A stretch of DNA of 20,227 bases from JAGQRJ01 sp041402045 (GTDB lineage Bacteria > Planctomycetota > J058). Positions 1 to 7,673 of the stretch are shown one piece after another; position 1 is the stretch's first letter; each line of letters opens with the position of its first letter. A model generated the notes under the pieces. That model did no database searches. It worked only from the letters and a program-made list of their open reading frames with translations, and was not told the DNA's origin. The stretch lies in the NCBI GenBank assembly GCA_041402045.1, contig JAWKSZ010000097.1, positions 1 through 20,227 of the forward strand. The letters run 5' to 3'. A program made the position numbers and the translations under genes.

Positions 1-3
1 CTA

Positions 4-117
4 ACCCAGCGTTCACGATTCTGAGCGGGCGAGAGTGGCTCCCACGTCGTCAACGATCTGGCGCCCGCTCGCCCGCTCAGATCGTGACTCTGGTTTCTAG
101 GAGAAGCTTCGCTGGGT
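4..117. repeat. Nested inverted repeats, possible structured element
   Basis: Two inverted repeats are nested here. The inner pair is 13-33 and 68-87, a 20-bp match with one unpaired T at about position 19-20 (TCACGAT-CTGAGCGGGCGAG against its complement). The outer pair is 4-11 (ACCCAGCG) and 110-117 (CGCTGGGT), a perfect 8 bp. A small GTGG/CCAC hairpin at 35-45 lies in the inner loop. No gene overlaps it. It could be a folded RNA, a REP-like repeat or a terminator of a gene to the left. No T-tract follows and no transposase is nearby. The pairing is directly visible; the role is unknown. Confidence 0.5.
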
Positions 118-219
118 CGTGACCGTGTCCTGCAGCGCCGAGTCCGGCGGACGACGCCTCGACCCCGAACGCTAGCGCCCAGGCAGAGCTTCCAGCAGCT
201 CAACGGAAGGCGCGATTCG

Positions 220-258
220 GTGGGAGGTCAGCACGTGGTCTCAGTGTGCTGACCCCAC
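220..258 (-). terminator. Terminator-like hairpin after the DUF3179 gene
   Basis: GGTCAGCAC (226-234) pairs perfectly with GTGCTGACC (246-254). Outside a 2-nt bulge, GTGG (220-223) pairs with CCAC (255-258). The hairpin lies about 25 bp past the stop codon of the leftward DUF3179 gene, where a terminator is expected. There is no U-tract on the minus strand beyond it, so it may act as an RNA-stabilising or Rho-assisted 3' hairpin rather than a classic intrinsic terminator. Confidence 0.45.
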
Positions 259-282
259 AGCAGCGCGCACGTCCGATTGGCG

Positions 283-1347
283 CTACTCGGCGGCGAGCTC
301 GAGCTCGGGGTCGAAGCCCCGCACCGCGAACCACAGCCCCTCGCTGACCAGCCGCGCCGGCGGCTCGACCCGCACGCACGCGGGGTCGGCCTCGCTCGGG
401 TCCGGGTGCACCACGAAGGTCACGGGCTGCCCGCCCTGCTCGGTGGTCCAGCGCAGCTCGTGGAGCTTGCCCGGCTCCAGCCCCTCGAGGTCGAGCTGGG
501 CCAGGACCCGCGCCTGGGGGTAGACCCGGCGCACGCCCCCCGCCTCGACCACGAGCACCCGCTGCTTGGGCGCCAGGCCCGGGACCTCGGGCGCCGGGAA
601 GCGCAGCTCGTCGGAGCGCAGGTAGGGCCCGTAGCTGTTCCGCTGATAGAACTTCCCGCGCTCGTCGACGGCCGGGCGCACGACCCGGGTCTCGGGGAAG
701 CGCGCGACCCAGTCGCCCCACTGGGCGATCTCGACCGGGATCGACTCCAGGCGCTGCTCGCGCCGGGGACCGCTGCGCGCCAGCCCGTCGATCTGGGACC
801 ACAGGCTCGGCGTCGGTCCGCGGTCGTAGAGCAGGGGCGTCGAGGCGTAGAGCAGGCCGCTGTGCCCGAGGCTCAGCTCCCCGCGCAGGTAGCCCCGGGG
901 GGCGTCGGCGAGGGGCGAGAAGGTCAGCGCCAGCGCGCGCTGCCCGAGGGTCAGGTTCACGACCTCGTGCCAGTTCAGCGCGCGCAGGGGCACGCACACC
1001 TGCTGCCCGTCGAGGTCGACCCCGAGCACGCGGTCGGTGGGGAACAGCATGGGCTTGCGCCCGAGCTTGAGCGCCTGGGCCTCGTTGACGTCGAGCAACG
1101 GCGCGTCGTCGAGCGAGGGGACCAGGTCGCGCTCCCCCGCGCGCACCAGCCAGCGCGCGTCGAGGTCCGGCGACTCGGTGGGGAACCCGTTGTCGCCCCA
1201 GGTCGGGCTGACGTCGAGCAGCCACAGCCCGGAGATCGCCAACGCGACCAGCGCCAGGAGCAGCAGCCAGGCGCGCGGGGGCACGTGGAGCACGGTCGGC
1301 TTGCCGTCGACCTGGGACGGCTCGGAGGGGGGGGCGGCGTCGGTCAC
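283..1347 (-). CDS. DUF3179 family membrane-anchored protein
   Basis: A 354-residue protein with a GTG start. The N-terminus is short and hydrophilic, then one hydrophobic segment (about residues 27-45) anchors it, leaving the bulk probably outside the cytoplasm. Residues 108-220 match the DUF3179 pattern: a WHEVVN stretch (126-131), a beta-rich core with LLYASTPLLYDR (165-176), the SLWSQIDG motif (181-188) and a WGDW/FPETRVV ending (210-223). The biochemical function of DUF3179 is not established. Family members I know of usually carry a Cys-containing CPL-type motif; here the equivalent reads SPLADAP (144-150), so that cysteine is absent. The start is supported by the hydrophobic segment just after it. 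No Shine-Dalgarno is obvious, and a TATAGT hexamer lies 7 nt upstream of the GTG. It is transcribed away from the kinase cluster. Confidence 0.75.
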   Translation of the reverse strand: MTDAAPPSEPSQVDGKPTVLHVPPRAWLLLLALVALAISGLWLLDVSPTWGDNGFPTESPDLDARWLVRAGERDLVPSLDDAPLLDVNEAQALKLGRKPMLFPTDRVLGVDLDGQQVCVPLRALNWHEVVNLTLGQRALALTFSPLADAPRGYLRGELSLGHSGLLYASTPLLYDRGPTPSLWSQIDGLARSGPRREQRLESIPVEIAQWGDWVARFPETRVVRPAVDERGKFYQRNSYGPYLRSDELRFPAPEVPGLAPKQRVLVVEAGGVRRVYPQARVLAQLDLEGLEPGKLHELRWTTEQGGQPVTFVVHPDPSEADPACVRVEPPARLVSEGLWFAVRGFDPELELAAE

Positions 1348-1354
1348 GGGCAGG

Positions 1355-1360
1355 ACTATA
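1355..1360 (-). promoter_or_regulatory. Candidate -10 box for the DUF3179 gene (leaderless?)
   Basis: On the minus strand TATAGT is preceded by GGG and ends 7 nt before the GTG start. Transcription from it would begin at or next to the start codon, giving a leaderless mRNA. This fits the lack of a Shine-Dalgarno sequence. No -35 resembling TTGACA is seen 17 bp upstream. Confidence 0.35.
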
Positions 1361-1457
1361 CCCCCGGCGGGCGCTCCCTCGGCCCGCCAGCGCGCGAAGA
1401 GGGCGCCTGAACGCTCCTGCGTGCCCAGGCCTCCTGGCCCAGGGAGTAAGCGAGCGG

Positions 1458-1738
1458 GTGAGCGAAGCCGACGTCCTGGCGATGGTGCAAGCGTCGTTCC
1501 CCCAGCTCAGGGCCGACTGCCAGGGACGGGTCGAGGGCGTGGGGATCTCGCCGCGTCGGGCTGGGCGTCGGCCGCGAGACCCTGGCGCAGCTCGGGCTGG
1601 AGATCCCTCCCGGGTTGTTCGAAGCCCTCTCCCCCGCGGCGGCGAGGTCAACCGCACCCCGCAGCGGGGGCTTGCGCTTCCTCGCTGGATCTACGCCGGG
1701 AGCGGACACGCCGCGTTCCTGCGCCTGCTCCCACGCTG
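1458..1738 (+). other. Coding-like N-terminal segment broken across frames (upstream of kinase)
   Basis: This stretch lies directly before the first kinase frame and has protein-like pieces in different frames. From a GTG at 1458 the first piece reads VSEADVLAMVQASFPQLRAD with high GC3. At about 1590-1640 another frame reads RETLAQLGLEIPPGLFEAL. At about 1680-1725 the first frame again reads protein-like (PRWIYAGSGHAAFLRLLP). The kinase frame takes over at about 1733. The simplest reading is one N-terminal extension of the kinase interrupted by several single-base indels, either sequencing errors or real decay. The alternative is non-coding DNA whose composition imitates protein. An AGGGAG at 1441-1446 could serve the GTG, although the spacing is long. 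Confidence 0.4.
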
Positions 1739-4700
1739 GTGGGGCTCTACCTCCAGGCCTTCGCGCCCCCGCCCCCGGCGCAGCCAGCGCCCGCCGCGCC
1801 GCCGGCCCAGCCCGTCCCCACCCCGCCCTCGGCGCCGGGCCCGGCCACCGTCCCCGCCGTCGACGCGGCCTCCTCCCAGAGTCAGGCCGCGGCCGAGATC
1901 GCGGGCTACGAGCTCATGGGGCTGATCGGCGAGGGCAACATGGGCCGCGTCTACAAGGCGCGCCAGAAGAGCCTCGACCGCCTGGTGGCGCTGAAGCTCT
2001 TGAACGAGGTCCTGACCCGCGACCCGTCCTACGTCGAGCGCTTCATGCAGGAGGCCCGCGCCGCCGCGCGCTTCCAGCACCCCAACGTGGTCAGCGTGAT
2101 CGACCAGGGCGTGTGCGGGCGCACGGGGATCCAGTTCATCGCCTTCGAGCTGATCAACGGCGAGTCGGCGCAGACGATCATGGATCGCCGGGGCAAGCTG
2201 CCCGAGGCCGAGGCGCTGCGAATCTGCCTCGCCGTGGCCGAGGCGCTCAACTGCGCGAGCCAGCACGGGATCGTGCACCGCGACGTGAAGCCGGACAACG
2301 TGCTGATCGGCCGCGACGGGATCGCCAAGCTCGCCGACCTCGGCCTGGCCAAGGCCCGCGAGCAGCGCAGCCCCGACGACAGCGACGACCTCAGCGGCTC
2401 GGGGCTCGTGGTCGGGACGCCGAGCTACATGGCCCCGGAGCAGGCCCTCGGCCTCGACGTGGACATTCGCGCCGACCTCTACTCGCTGGGGATCATGCTG
2501 TTCTACCTGGTGACCGGCTCGTTCCCCTTCGAGTGCCCCACGGCCCTGGGGCTCATGACCCGGCACATAAACGAGGACGTCCCCGACGTGCGCTCGTTCA
2601 ACCCCGAGGTCAGCGCGGCCACCGCCGGTGTGATCGCCGGGCTCTGCCAGCGCGACCGCGACGCGCGCTACCCCACGGCGAGCATGGTCGCGAGCGACAT
2701 CGAGCGCGTGCTCGCGGGGCACGGGCCCCTCGGCCCCGGGAGCACCGAGGCCCGCGCCCCCGGCCGGCACTGGAAGGCCGCGACCACGGCCTCGCTCCTG
2801 CGCCGCACCGACGCCGAGGAGTCGATCTCCCCGGTCGAGGTCGTCCCGCCCGCCGACCTCAACCACAGCCAGCGCCTGCGCTGGTGCTTCCGCGAGACCG
2901 GGGAGCTCGAGCACCTCGAGCGCCTCGAGCGGCTCTACCAGGAGGCCGCCCTCGCTCAGGACGAGGGCGAGGCCGCCGGCGCCATGGCCGGCCTGGCCGA
3001 GGTTCAGGGCCTGCGCGGCAACACCAACGCCGCCGCGCGCCTGGCACACCGCGCGCTGCAGAAGGACCCCGGCTGCCGCGTGGCGGTCAAGCTCCTGGTG
3101 GAGAGCCGGCTCACCAACCCCGGCGAGGCCCTGTTCTCCGCCGACATGACCCGGCTCAGCGCGCTGATCCGTGCCGGGCGCTTGCCCGACGCCATGGTCC
3201 TCGCTGGCCAGGCGCGGCGGGAGTATCCCTCGGAGCCGCTCCCGCACCTGGCCCTGGCCCTGGCCGCGCAGCTCGACAACGAGCGCGGCGCGTTCCGGGA
3301 GTCGCTCCAGCTCGCCCGCGCGCTCAGCCCCTCGCGGCGCTTCCCCCTGGCCACCCTGCACCAGGACGTCGAGGTCGACCTGATCGGCGCCCTGATCGAC
3401 CACGGCCGCGAGGCCCTCGAGAGCGGCGTCGGCGAGCTGGTGCGCCAGACGGTGGAGGACACCCAGACCCCGGCCAACCTGATCGCGGGGGCGCTGCAGG
3501 TCGCGCTGTGGCGGATCCACGTGGTCCTCGCGGCCCCGGGGCGGATCTCCGACCGGCTCCAGGCCCGGCTCCTGTTCGCCAAGGCCCGGGCCCTGGCCGG
3601 GCTCCAGTTCTTCAGCGCCGCGACGGACGTGCTCACCCAGCTCGACGGCTCCCCGGCCTGGCGCGACGTCGACGCCGACGCGCGCCGCGAGGAGCGCGCG
3701 CGGATCGAGCGCTTCCTCGACCAGGGCGGCCCCGGGATCCGGCCTCGCTTCGACCCGCCCAGCGAGGCGGAGATCGGCGGCGTCGCCCGGCACCTGCAGC
3801 AGCACCTGCGCTTGTGCAGCGGCTACTACCGCGAGGCCGACGACGAGCTCGCCGCCCTCGGCGCGAACCTGCTCAGCCAGAGCCACCACGACCCCGAGGT
3901 CGACCGCGCGCTGCGAGCCCACGAGGGCCTGCGCCGCGAGCTGGCCGCCGCCGACCTGGCCAGCGCCGACGCCGGCGGCTGGCCGGGGCGCGCCGCGCGG
4001 ATCGACACGAGCCATGGCTCGCAGTTCCTGGTGCGGGTCATGGACCGGGTGGGCGCCCCGACCCTCGAGCCGCCCAGCGAGCGCGCCGCGGCGGTCCCGG
4101 ACGAGGTCCAGCCCGGCTTCAGCTTCGACGCCGGGCGTCCCGACGGGACCTCGGTCGAGGCGGTGGTCCTCGAGCGGCTCGGCGCCGAGCACGGGACCCT
4201 GGTCCGCACCCGCGCTGGCGCCCTCGTGCACCTGGCCCCCGAGGACATCACCTGGAGCACGCTCAACCGCTCGGAGCGCGCCGTCTCGGCCCTGCTCGAG
4301 GGCGACGAGATCAGCATTCGCAGCCAGGCGGGGCGGATCCAGGGCGACTTCGCCGGGCTGCGCGACGGCGAGCTGATCGTGCGCCTGCGCAGCGAGCGCG
4401 AGCTCTCCTTCCCCTACCGCGAGATCGTCGACTGTTGGTTGCTCCAGCCCTGGCCCGGGTTCCTGCCCGGAGCCTCCTTCCGCGTCTCCAGCCGCTCGGG
4501 CAACGTCTACGAGGGGACCTGCCTCAAGGTCACCGACGACGCTTGCCGCGTGCGCCTGGACAGCGGCAAGGAGTTCGACATGCGCTACTCGCGCCTCGAC
4601 ATGGAGAGCGTGGTGCTGCGGGTGCGCCTCGAGCGCGAGCTGCTGCGCGCCGAGGAGGAGCAGGCCGCGAAGCGCTCGCGGGTCGAGGAGCAGGCCGAGC

Positions 4701-4864
4701 AGCTGCGGCAGCTCGCGCTGAGCTTCTACCGCACCTTCGCCCAGGAGGGCCTGCCGGAGCTGCTCGAGCCCCTCGGGCTGCGGATCCAGCAGCTCTCGAC
4801 GCTCAAGACCTGCCTGCGCGAGCACCAGGAGCTCCTGCGCAAGGCCTCGGGCCGCCTGGTGTGA
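1739..4864 (+). CDS. Soluble PknB-type Ser/Thr protein kinase with long helical and beta-rich C-terminal extension
   Basis: About 1041 residues counted from the in-frame GTG at 1739; the true start may be further upstream in the damaged segment. After a Pro/Ala-rich leader, the kinase domain covers residues 57-327: P-loop GEGNMG (64-69), VALK lysine K86, catalytic HRDVKPDN (180-187), DLG in place of DFG (200-202) and GTPSYMAPE (226-234). All catalytic residues are present, so it should be active. Residues about 380-600 are alpha-helical and TPR-like. Residues about 809-957 look beta-rich, like small barrels (for example SFRVSSRSGNVYEGTCL), and about 960-1000 is a charged coiled coil. No membrane segment is visible, so it is probably cytosolic, unlike the second kinase downstream. 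The stop overlaps the GTG of the msrB remnant (GTGA). Kinase identity is firm; the C-terminal domains are not recognised families. Confidence 0.85.
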   Translation: MGLYLQAFAPPPPAQPAPAAPPAQPVPTPPSAPGPATVPAVDAASSQSQAAAEIAGYELMGLIGEGNMGRVYKARQKSLDRLVALKLLNEVLTRDPSYVERFMQEARAAARFQHPNVVSVIDQGVCGRTGIQFIAFELINGESAQTIMDRRGKLPEAEALRICLAVAEALNCASQHGIVHRDVKPDNVLIGRDGIAKLADLGLAKAREQRSPDDSDDLSGSGLVVGTPSYMAPEQALGLDVDIRADLYSLGIMLFYLVTGSFPFECPTALGLMTRHINEDVPDVRSFNPEVSAATAGVIAGLCQRDRDARYPTASMVASDIERVLAGHGPLGPGSTEARAPGRHWKAATTASLLRRTDAEESISPVEVVPPADLNHSQRLRWCFRETGELEHLERLERLYQEAALAQDEGEAAGAMAGLAEVQGLRGNTNAAARLAHRALQKDPGCRVAVKLLVESRLTNPGEALFSADMTRLSALIRAGRLPDAMVLAGQARREYPSEPLPHLALALAAQLDNERGAFRESLQLARALSPSRRFPLATLHQDVEVDLIGALIDHGREALESGVGELVRQTVEDTQTPANLIAGALQVALWRIHVVLAAPGRISDRLQARLLFAKARALAGLQFFSAATDVLTQLDGSPAWRDVDADARREERARIERFLDQGGPGIRPRFDPPSEAEIGGVARHLQQHLRLCSGYYREADDELAALGANLLSQSHHDPEVDRALRAHEGLRRELAAADLASADAGGWPGRAARIDTSHGSQFLVRVMDRVGAPTLEPPSERAAAVPDEVQPGFSFDAGRPDGTSVEAVVLERLGAEHGTLVRTRAGALVHLAPEDITWSTLNRSERAVSALLEGDEISIRSQAGRIQGDFAGLRDGELIVRLRSERELSFPYREIVDCWLLQPWPGFLPGASFRVSSRSGNVYEGTCLKVTDDACRVRLDSGKEFDMRYSRLDMESVVLRVRLERELLRAEEEQAAKRSRVEEQAEQLRQLALSFYRTFAQEGLPELLEPLGLRIQQLSTLKTCLREHQELLRKASGRLV

Positions 4865-5022
4865 CGGTGCGCACCGAACGGATCGAGAGGACCGACGCCG
4901 CGTGGCGCGCGCAGCTCAGCCCCCAGGCGTGTCGCGTGACCCGGGAGCAGGGCAGCGAGCGCCCGTTCGTGAACCGCGACTGCCTGAACTCCGCAGCCCT
5001 GGACGTCCGCCCCCATGAGTGA
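4861..5022 (+). pseudogene. msrB: Truncated N-terminal fragment of methionine-R-sulfoxide reductase (MsrB)
   Basis: A 53-codon frame begins at a GTG overlapping the kinase stop (GTGA). Its middle, TDAAWRAQLSPQACRVTREQ followed by GSERPF, closely matches the start of the MsrB fold (typically W-x-x-xL-x-x-x-x-x-x-VTR-x-x-GTE-x-PF). After RPF the similarity ends, and the frame stops 8 nt into the next gene. The zinc CxxC pairs, the GWPSF motif and the catalytic Cys of MsrB are all missing, and they are not present in other frames before the next gene. It should therefore have no reductase activity. The kinase overlap suggests a once intact kinase-msrB-yceI operon with an internal deletion. A small peptide gene is the alternative. 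Confidence 0.6.
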
Positions 5023-5533
5023 GCTCCACGCGGCACCGGGCAGCGCGCTCCGGATCTGGACCTACAAGGACCCGAGCACCGTGCTGGCGCGCTTCGCCCA
5101 CGACCTGTGCTTCGAGCTCACGGACCTCGAGCTCAGCGTGCGCCAGGACGGCGAGCGGCTCGAGGTCGCGCTGCGCCTCGCCCCGCGCGGGCTGCGGCTC
5201 CTGGGCAGCGCTCAGGGCGAGGCCCTGACCCCGGTCAAGCCCAAGGACCAGACCGAGATCGAGCGCACCGCCCGGGACGCGGTGCTGGAGGTCGGGCGGC
5301 ACCCCGAGGTGCGCTTCGAGGGCGCGGGGCCGGCCGCCGCGATCCAGGGCACCCTCCACCTGCACGGCCAGGCGCGCCCGCTGACCGTGGCCTGCGCCCA
5401 GGTCGACGGGCGCTGGCGCGGCGAGGCGCTGCTGACCCCGAGCGCCTGGGGGATCAAGCCCTACCGCGCGTTCCTCGGCGCGCTCAAGCTCGCCGACCGC
5501 GTGCGCGTCACCTGGGACGTCGCCCTGGTCTGA
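5015..5533 (+). CDS. YceI-like family protein
   Basis: A 172-residue protein matching the YceI lipocalin-like beta-barrel fold throughout. An early ARFAHDLCFELTD stretch corresponds to the usual H-x-x-x-F core, a central TARDAVLEVGRHPEVRFEG block matches the L-x-x-x-x-x-PE-x-x-F family signature, then GTLHLHGQARPLTV and a C-terminal WGIKPYRAFLGALKLADRV. YceI barrels bind polyprenoid or other lipids, and many are secreted; no signal peptide is visible here, so this copy appears cytoplasmic. The ATG at 5015 starts inside the last codons of the msrB remnant, suggesting translational coupling within the kinase operon. Family assignment is good; ligand and role are unknown. Confidence 0.8.
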   Translation: MSELHAAPGSALRIWTYKDPSTVLARFAHDLCFELTDLELSVRQDGERLEVALRLAPRGLRLLGSAQGEALTPVKPKDQTEIERTARDAVLEVGRHPEVRFEGAGPAAAIQGTLHLHGQARPLTVACAQVDGRWRGEALLTPSAWGIKPYRAFLGALKLADRVRVTWDVALV

Positions 5534-5594
5534 CCCTCGCCGGGCGGTGTGGCTCGAACCGACCGCGGCTGGATAGACTGAGCGCGGAGGGTCG

Positions 5595-7673
5595 GTGCAG
5601 GTCGGCAACTATCAGATCCTGGGCGAGATCTCCCGCGGCAGCATGGGGGTGATTTACAAAGCCCACGACCTCGCCCTCGACCGCACCGTGGCGATCAAGG
5701 TCATGAACACGGGCGACAGCGAGTTCGCCCACGAGGACCAGGCGCGCTTCCGCCGCGAGGCCAAGGCCATGGCCCGGATCCACCACCCCAACGTGGTCGC
5801 GATCCACGGCGCGGGCATGGCCAACGGCTCGCCCTACATCGTGCTCGACTTCGTGGAGGGCGAGAGCCTCAACGACCGCCTGCGCCGCGGCCCGCTCAAG
5901 CCGCGCCACGCGGCCAAGCTCGTGCGCGACCTGGCCAGCGCCCTCGAAGTCGCCCACGGCGAAGGCGTGCTGCACCGCGACCTCAAGCCCGCGAACGTCC
6001 TCCTGGACCGCAAGGGCAAGGTCCTGCTCACCGACTTCGGCCTGGCCAAGGACCTCTACGCCGGTGACCCCCTGACCCTCAGCCAGACGGTGCTCGGGAC
6101 CCCCGCCTACATGAGCCCCGAGCAAGCGGCGGGGTCCCTCGACAAGGTCGGACCCCAGAGCGACGTCTACGGGCTGGGCGCGATCCTTTACGCGCTGCTC
6201 ACGGGCCGCCCGCCCATCGAAGGCACCGTGGTCACCGAGGTCCTGGAGCGCGTGATCAAGGACGCCCCCGACCCGCCGACCCAGGTCGCCGCCCAGGTCG
6301 ACCCGGAGCTCGAGACCCTCGTGCTCCGTTGCCTGGAGAAGGACCCTCGCGCGCGCTTCCAGACCATGCGCGAGTTGAAGGACGCGCTGGGCGCCTACCT
6401 GCGCCCAGCCCCGCCACCCAGCGGCTTCAGCGGCGGGACGCTGGCCGCCTCCACCGCGGTCGGCACCCTGCTCGGGCTCGCCCTCGGCCTCGCCGGGGCG
6501 CGGGCGCTGCGCCCCGCCCCGCAACCCGCGGTCGCCCAGGCGCCACCGAGCGAGCCGACGGCGCCCTCGGACCCTGCGCCTGCGAAGCCCGAGGAGCCCG
6601 CGCCCCAGGAGCCGCAGCGCGACCCGGAGCCGCCCCCGCTCGAGCGACCTCCGCCGCGCCGCCCGCCCGCCGACCCCCGGCCACCGGTGCCCCGCCCGCC
6701 CCGCGAGGCGAGCACCAGCGGCTACCGCCTCCCCCGGATCCGGACCCCCGAGCCCCTCTCCCCGGGGGAGGAAGGACCGCCGCCCAAGCCCGCGGGGCTC
6801 CGCGCCAAGCGGATCCTGGAGCTCCAGACCGAGATCGTGCGCACCTCGCTGAACATCCCCACCCGCCCAGGGCCGTTCGGAGCGCAGGTCCAGGACCCGA
6901 TCGCCGCAGGTCAACGCGAAGGCCTGTATCGTGCGCTGAAGGACCTACGGGCCGACGAGGCCCGGCGCACGGTGGACGACCTCCTGCGCAGCGGTCAGCC
7001 TTTCGACCTGCGCCTGGGCCTGACCGGCCTGGCCGAGCTGGGCGACGTGTTCCGCTGCGCAGAGGTGCTCAGCGGGATCGAAGACCGCCGAGCCGTCCTC
7101 CCCGGCTTCGACGAACTGAACGCGAGCCAGGTCCAGGCGCTGCTCACGGAGGAGCCCGGCCCCTCGGTGAGCGCCGACTACTTCACGACCTCCGGCGCCT
7201 ACTGGGAGCGCGACCGCGACGGCATCCTGGCCTGCGGGCGCGGCACCGGACGCTTTGGCTCGTCGCTGCTCCTCCGCCGCGACAGCCAACGGCCGGCGGG
7301 GAGCTACACCCTGTCCCTCGAGGTCTCCCTCGAGCACATGCTGGAGGGCGACGGCGCCGGGATCGCCTTCGGCGTGCGCGGGAACGCCGACTACCTCGTG
7401 TGCTACGTGCGGCGGGGCGCCTCGAACGAGGTCGAGCTGCGCGTCGCGACCTTCGAGGGGGGCGAGATCGACGCGCAGCCCGTCGCGCGCACGCGCTACT
7501 CCCCGAGCGTGACCCTCGAGGTGGGCGTGGAGCCCCGCGCGCTGACCCTGCGCATGGACGCCTTCCGCGAGTCCTACCCGCTCAAGGAGCCGATCCCCCA
7601 GGGCTACTACGGCCTGTTCCGCAACGGGAACTCGGTCGTGCGCTACGGACCCCTGCGCTACTCGCCGCGCTAG
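5595..7673 (+). CDS. Membrane-anchored PknB-type Ser/Thr kinase with lectin-like extracytoplasmic domain
   Basis: A 692-residue kinase with a GTG start preceded by GGAGGG (5586-5591). The kinase domain is residues 6-270: P-loop ISRGSMG (12-18, Ser in place of the first Gly), VAIK lysine K35, HRDLKPAN (127-134), DFG (147-149) and GTPAYMSPE (168-176). One membrane segment lies at about 280-302, followed by a Pro-rich stalk (about 303-375) rich in PAPP/EPAPQEP. The C-terminal third (about 515-692) has alternating beta-strand patterns such as YTLSLEVSLEH, GAGIAFGVRG and GYYGLFRNG. It resembles the concanavalin-like/DUF1080 beta-sandwiches attached to planctomycete proteins and is a plausible external sensor. 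A TAGACT hexamer at 5574-5579 may be its -10. Its stop overlaps the stop of the convergent SDR gene. Confidence 0.88.
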   Translation: MQVGNYQILGEISRGSMGVIYKAHDLALDRTVAIKVMNTGDSEFAHEDQARFRREAKAMARIHHPNVVAIHGAGMANGSPYIVLDFVEGESLNDRLRRGPLKPRHAAKLVRDLASALEVAHGEGVLHRDLKPANVLLDRKGKVLLTDFGLAKDLYAGDPLTLSQTVLGTPAYMSPEQAAGSLDKVGPQSDVYGLGAILYALLTGRPPIEGTVVTEVLERVIKDAPDPPTQVAAQVDPELETLVLRCLEKDPRARFQTMRELKDALGAYLRPAPPPSGFSGGTLAASTAVGTLLGLALGLAGARALRPAPQPAVAQAPPSEPTAPSDPAPAKPEEPAPQEPQRDPEPPPLERPPPRRPPADPRPPVPRPPREASTSGYRLPRIRTPEPLSPGEEGPPPKPAGLRAKRILELQTEIVRTSLNIPTRPGPFGAQVQDPIAAGQREGLYRALKDLRADEARRTVDDLLRSGQPFDLRLGLTGLAELGDVFRCAEVLSGIEDRRAVLPGFDELNASQVQALLTEEPGPSVSADYFTTSGAYWERDRDGILACGRGTGRFGSSLLLRRDSQRPAGSYTLSLEVSLEHMLEGDGAGIAFGVRGNADYLVCYVRRGASNEVELRVATFEGGEIDAQPVARTRYSPSVTLEVGVEPRALTLRMDAFRESYPLKEPIPQGYYGLFRNGNSVVRYGPLRYSPR

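Noticed and set aside
1691..4825. Minus-strand open frame of about 1044 codons
   Set aside because: It lies opposite the kinase gene, has biased low-complexity composition (Gly/Ala/Leu/Val/His rich) and no recognisable domain. It is a by-product of high GC3.
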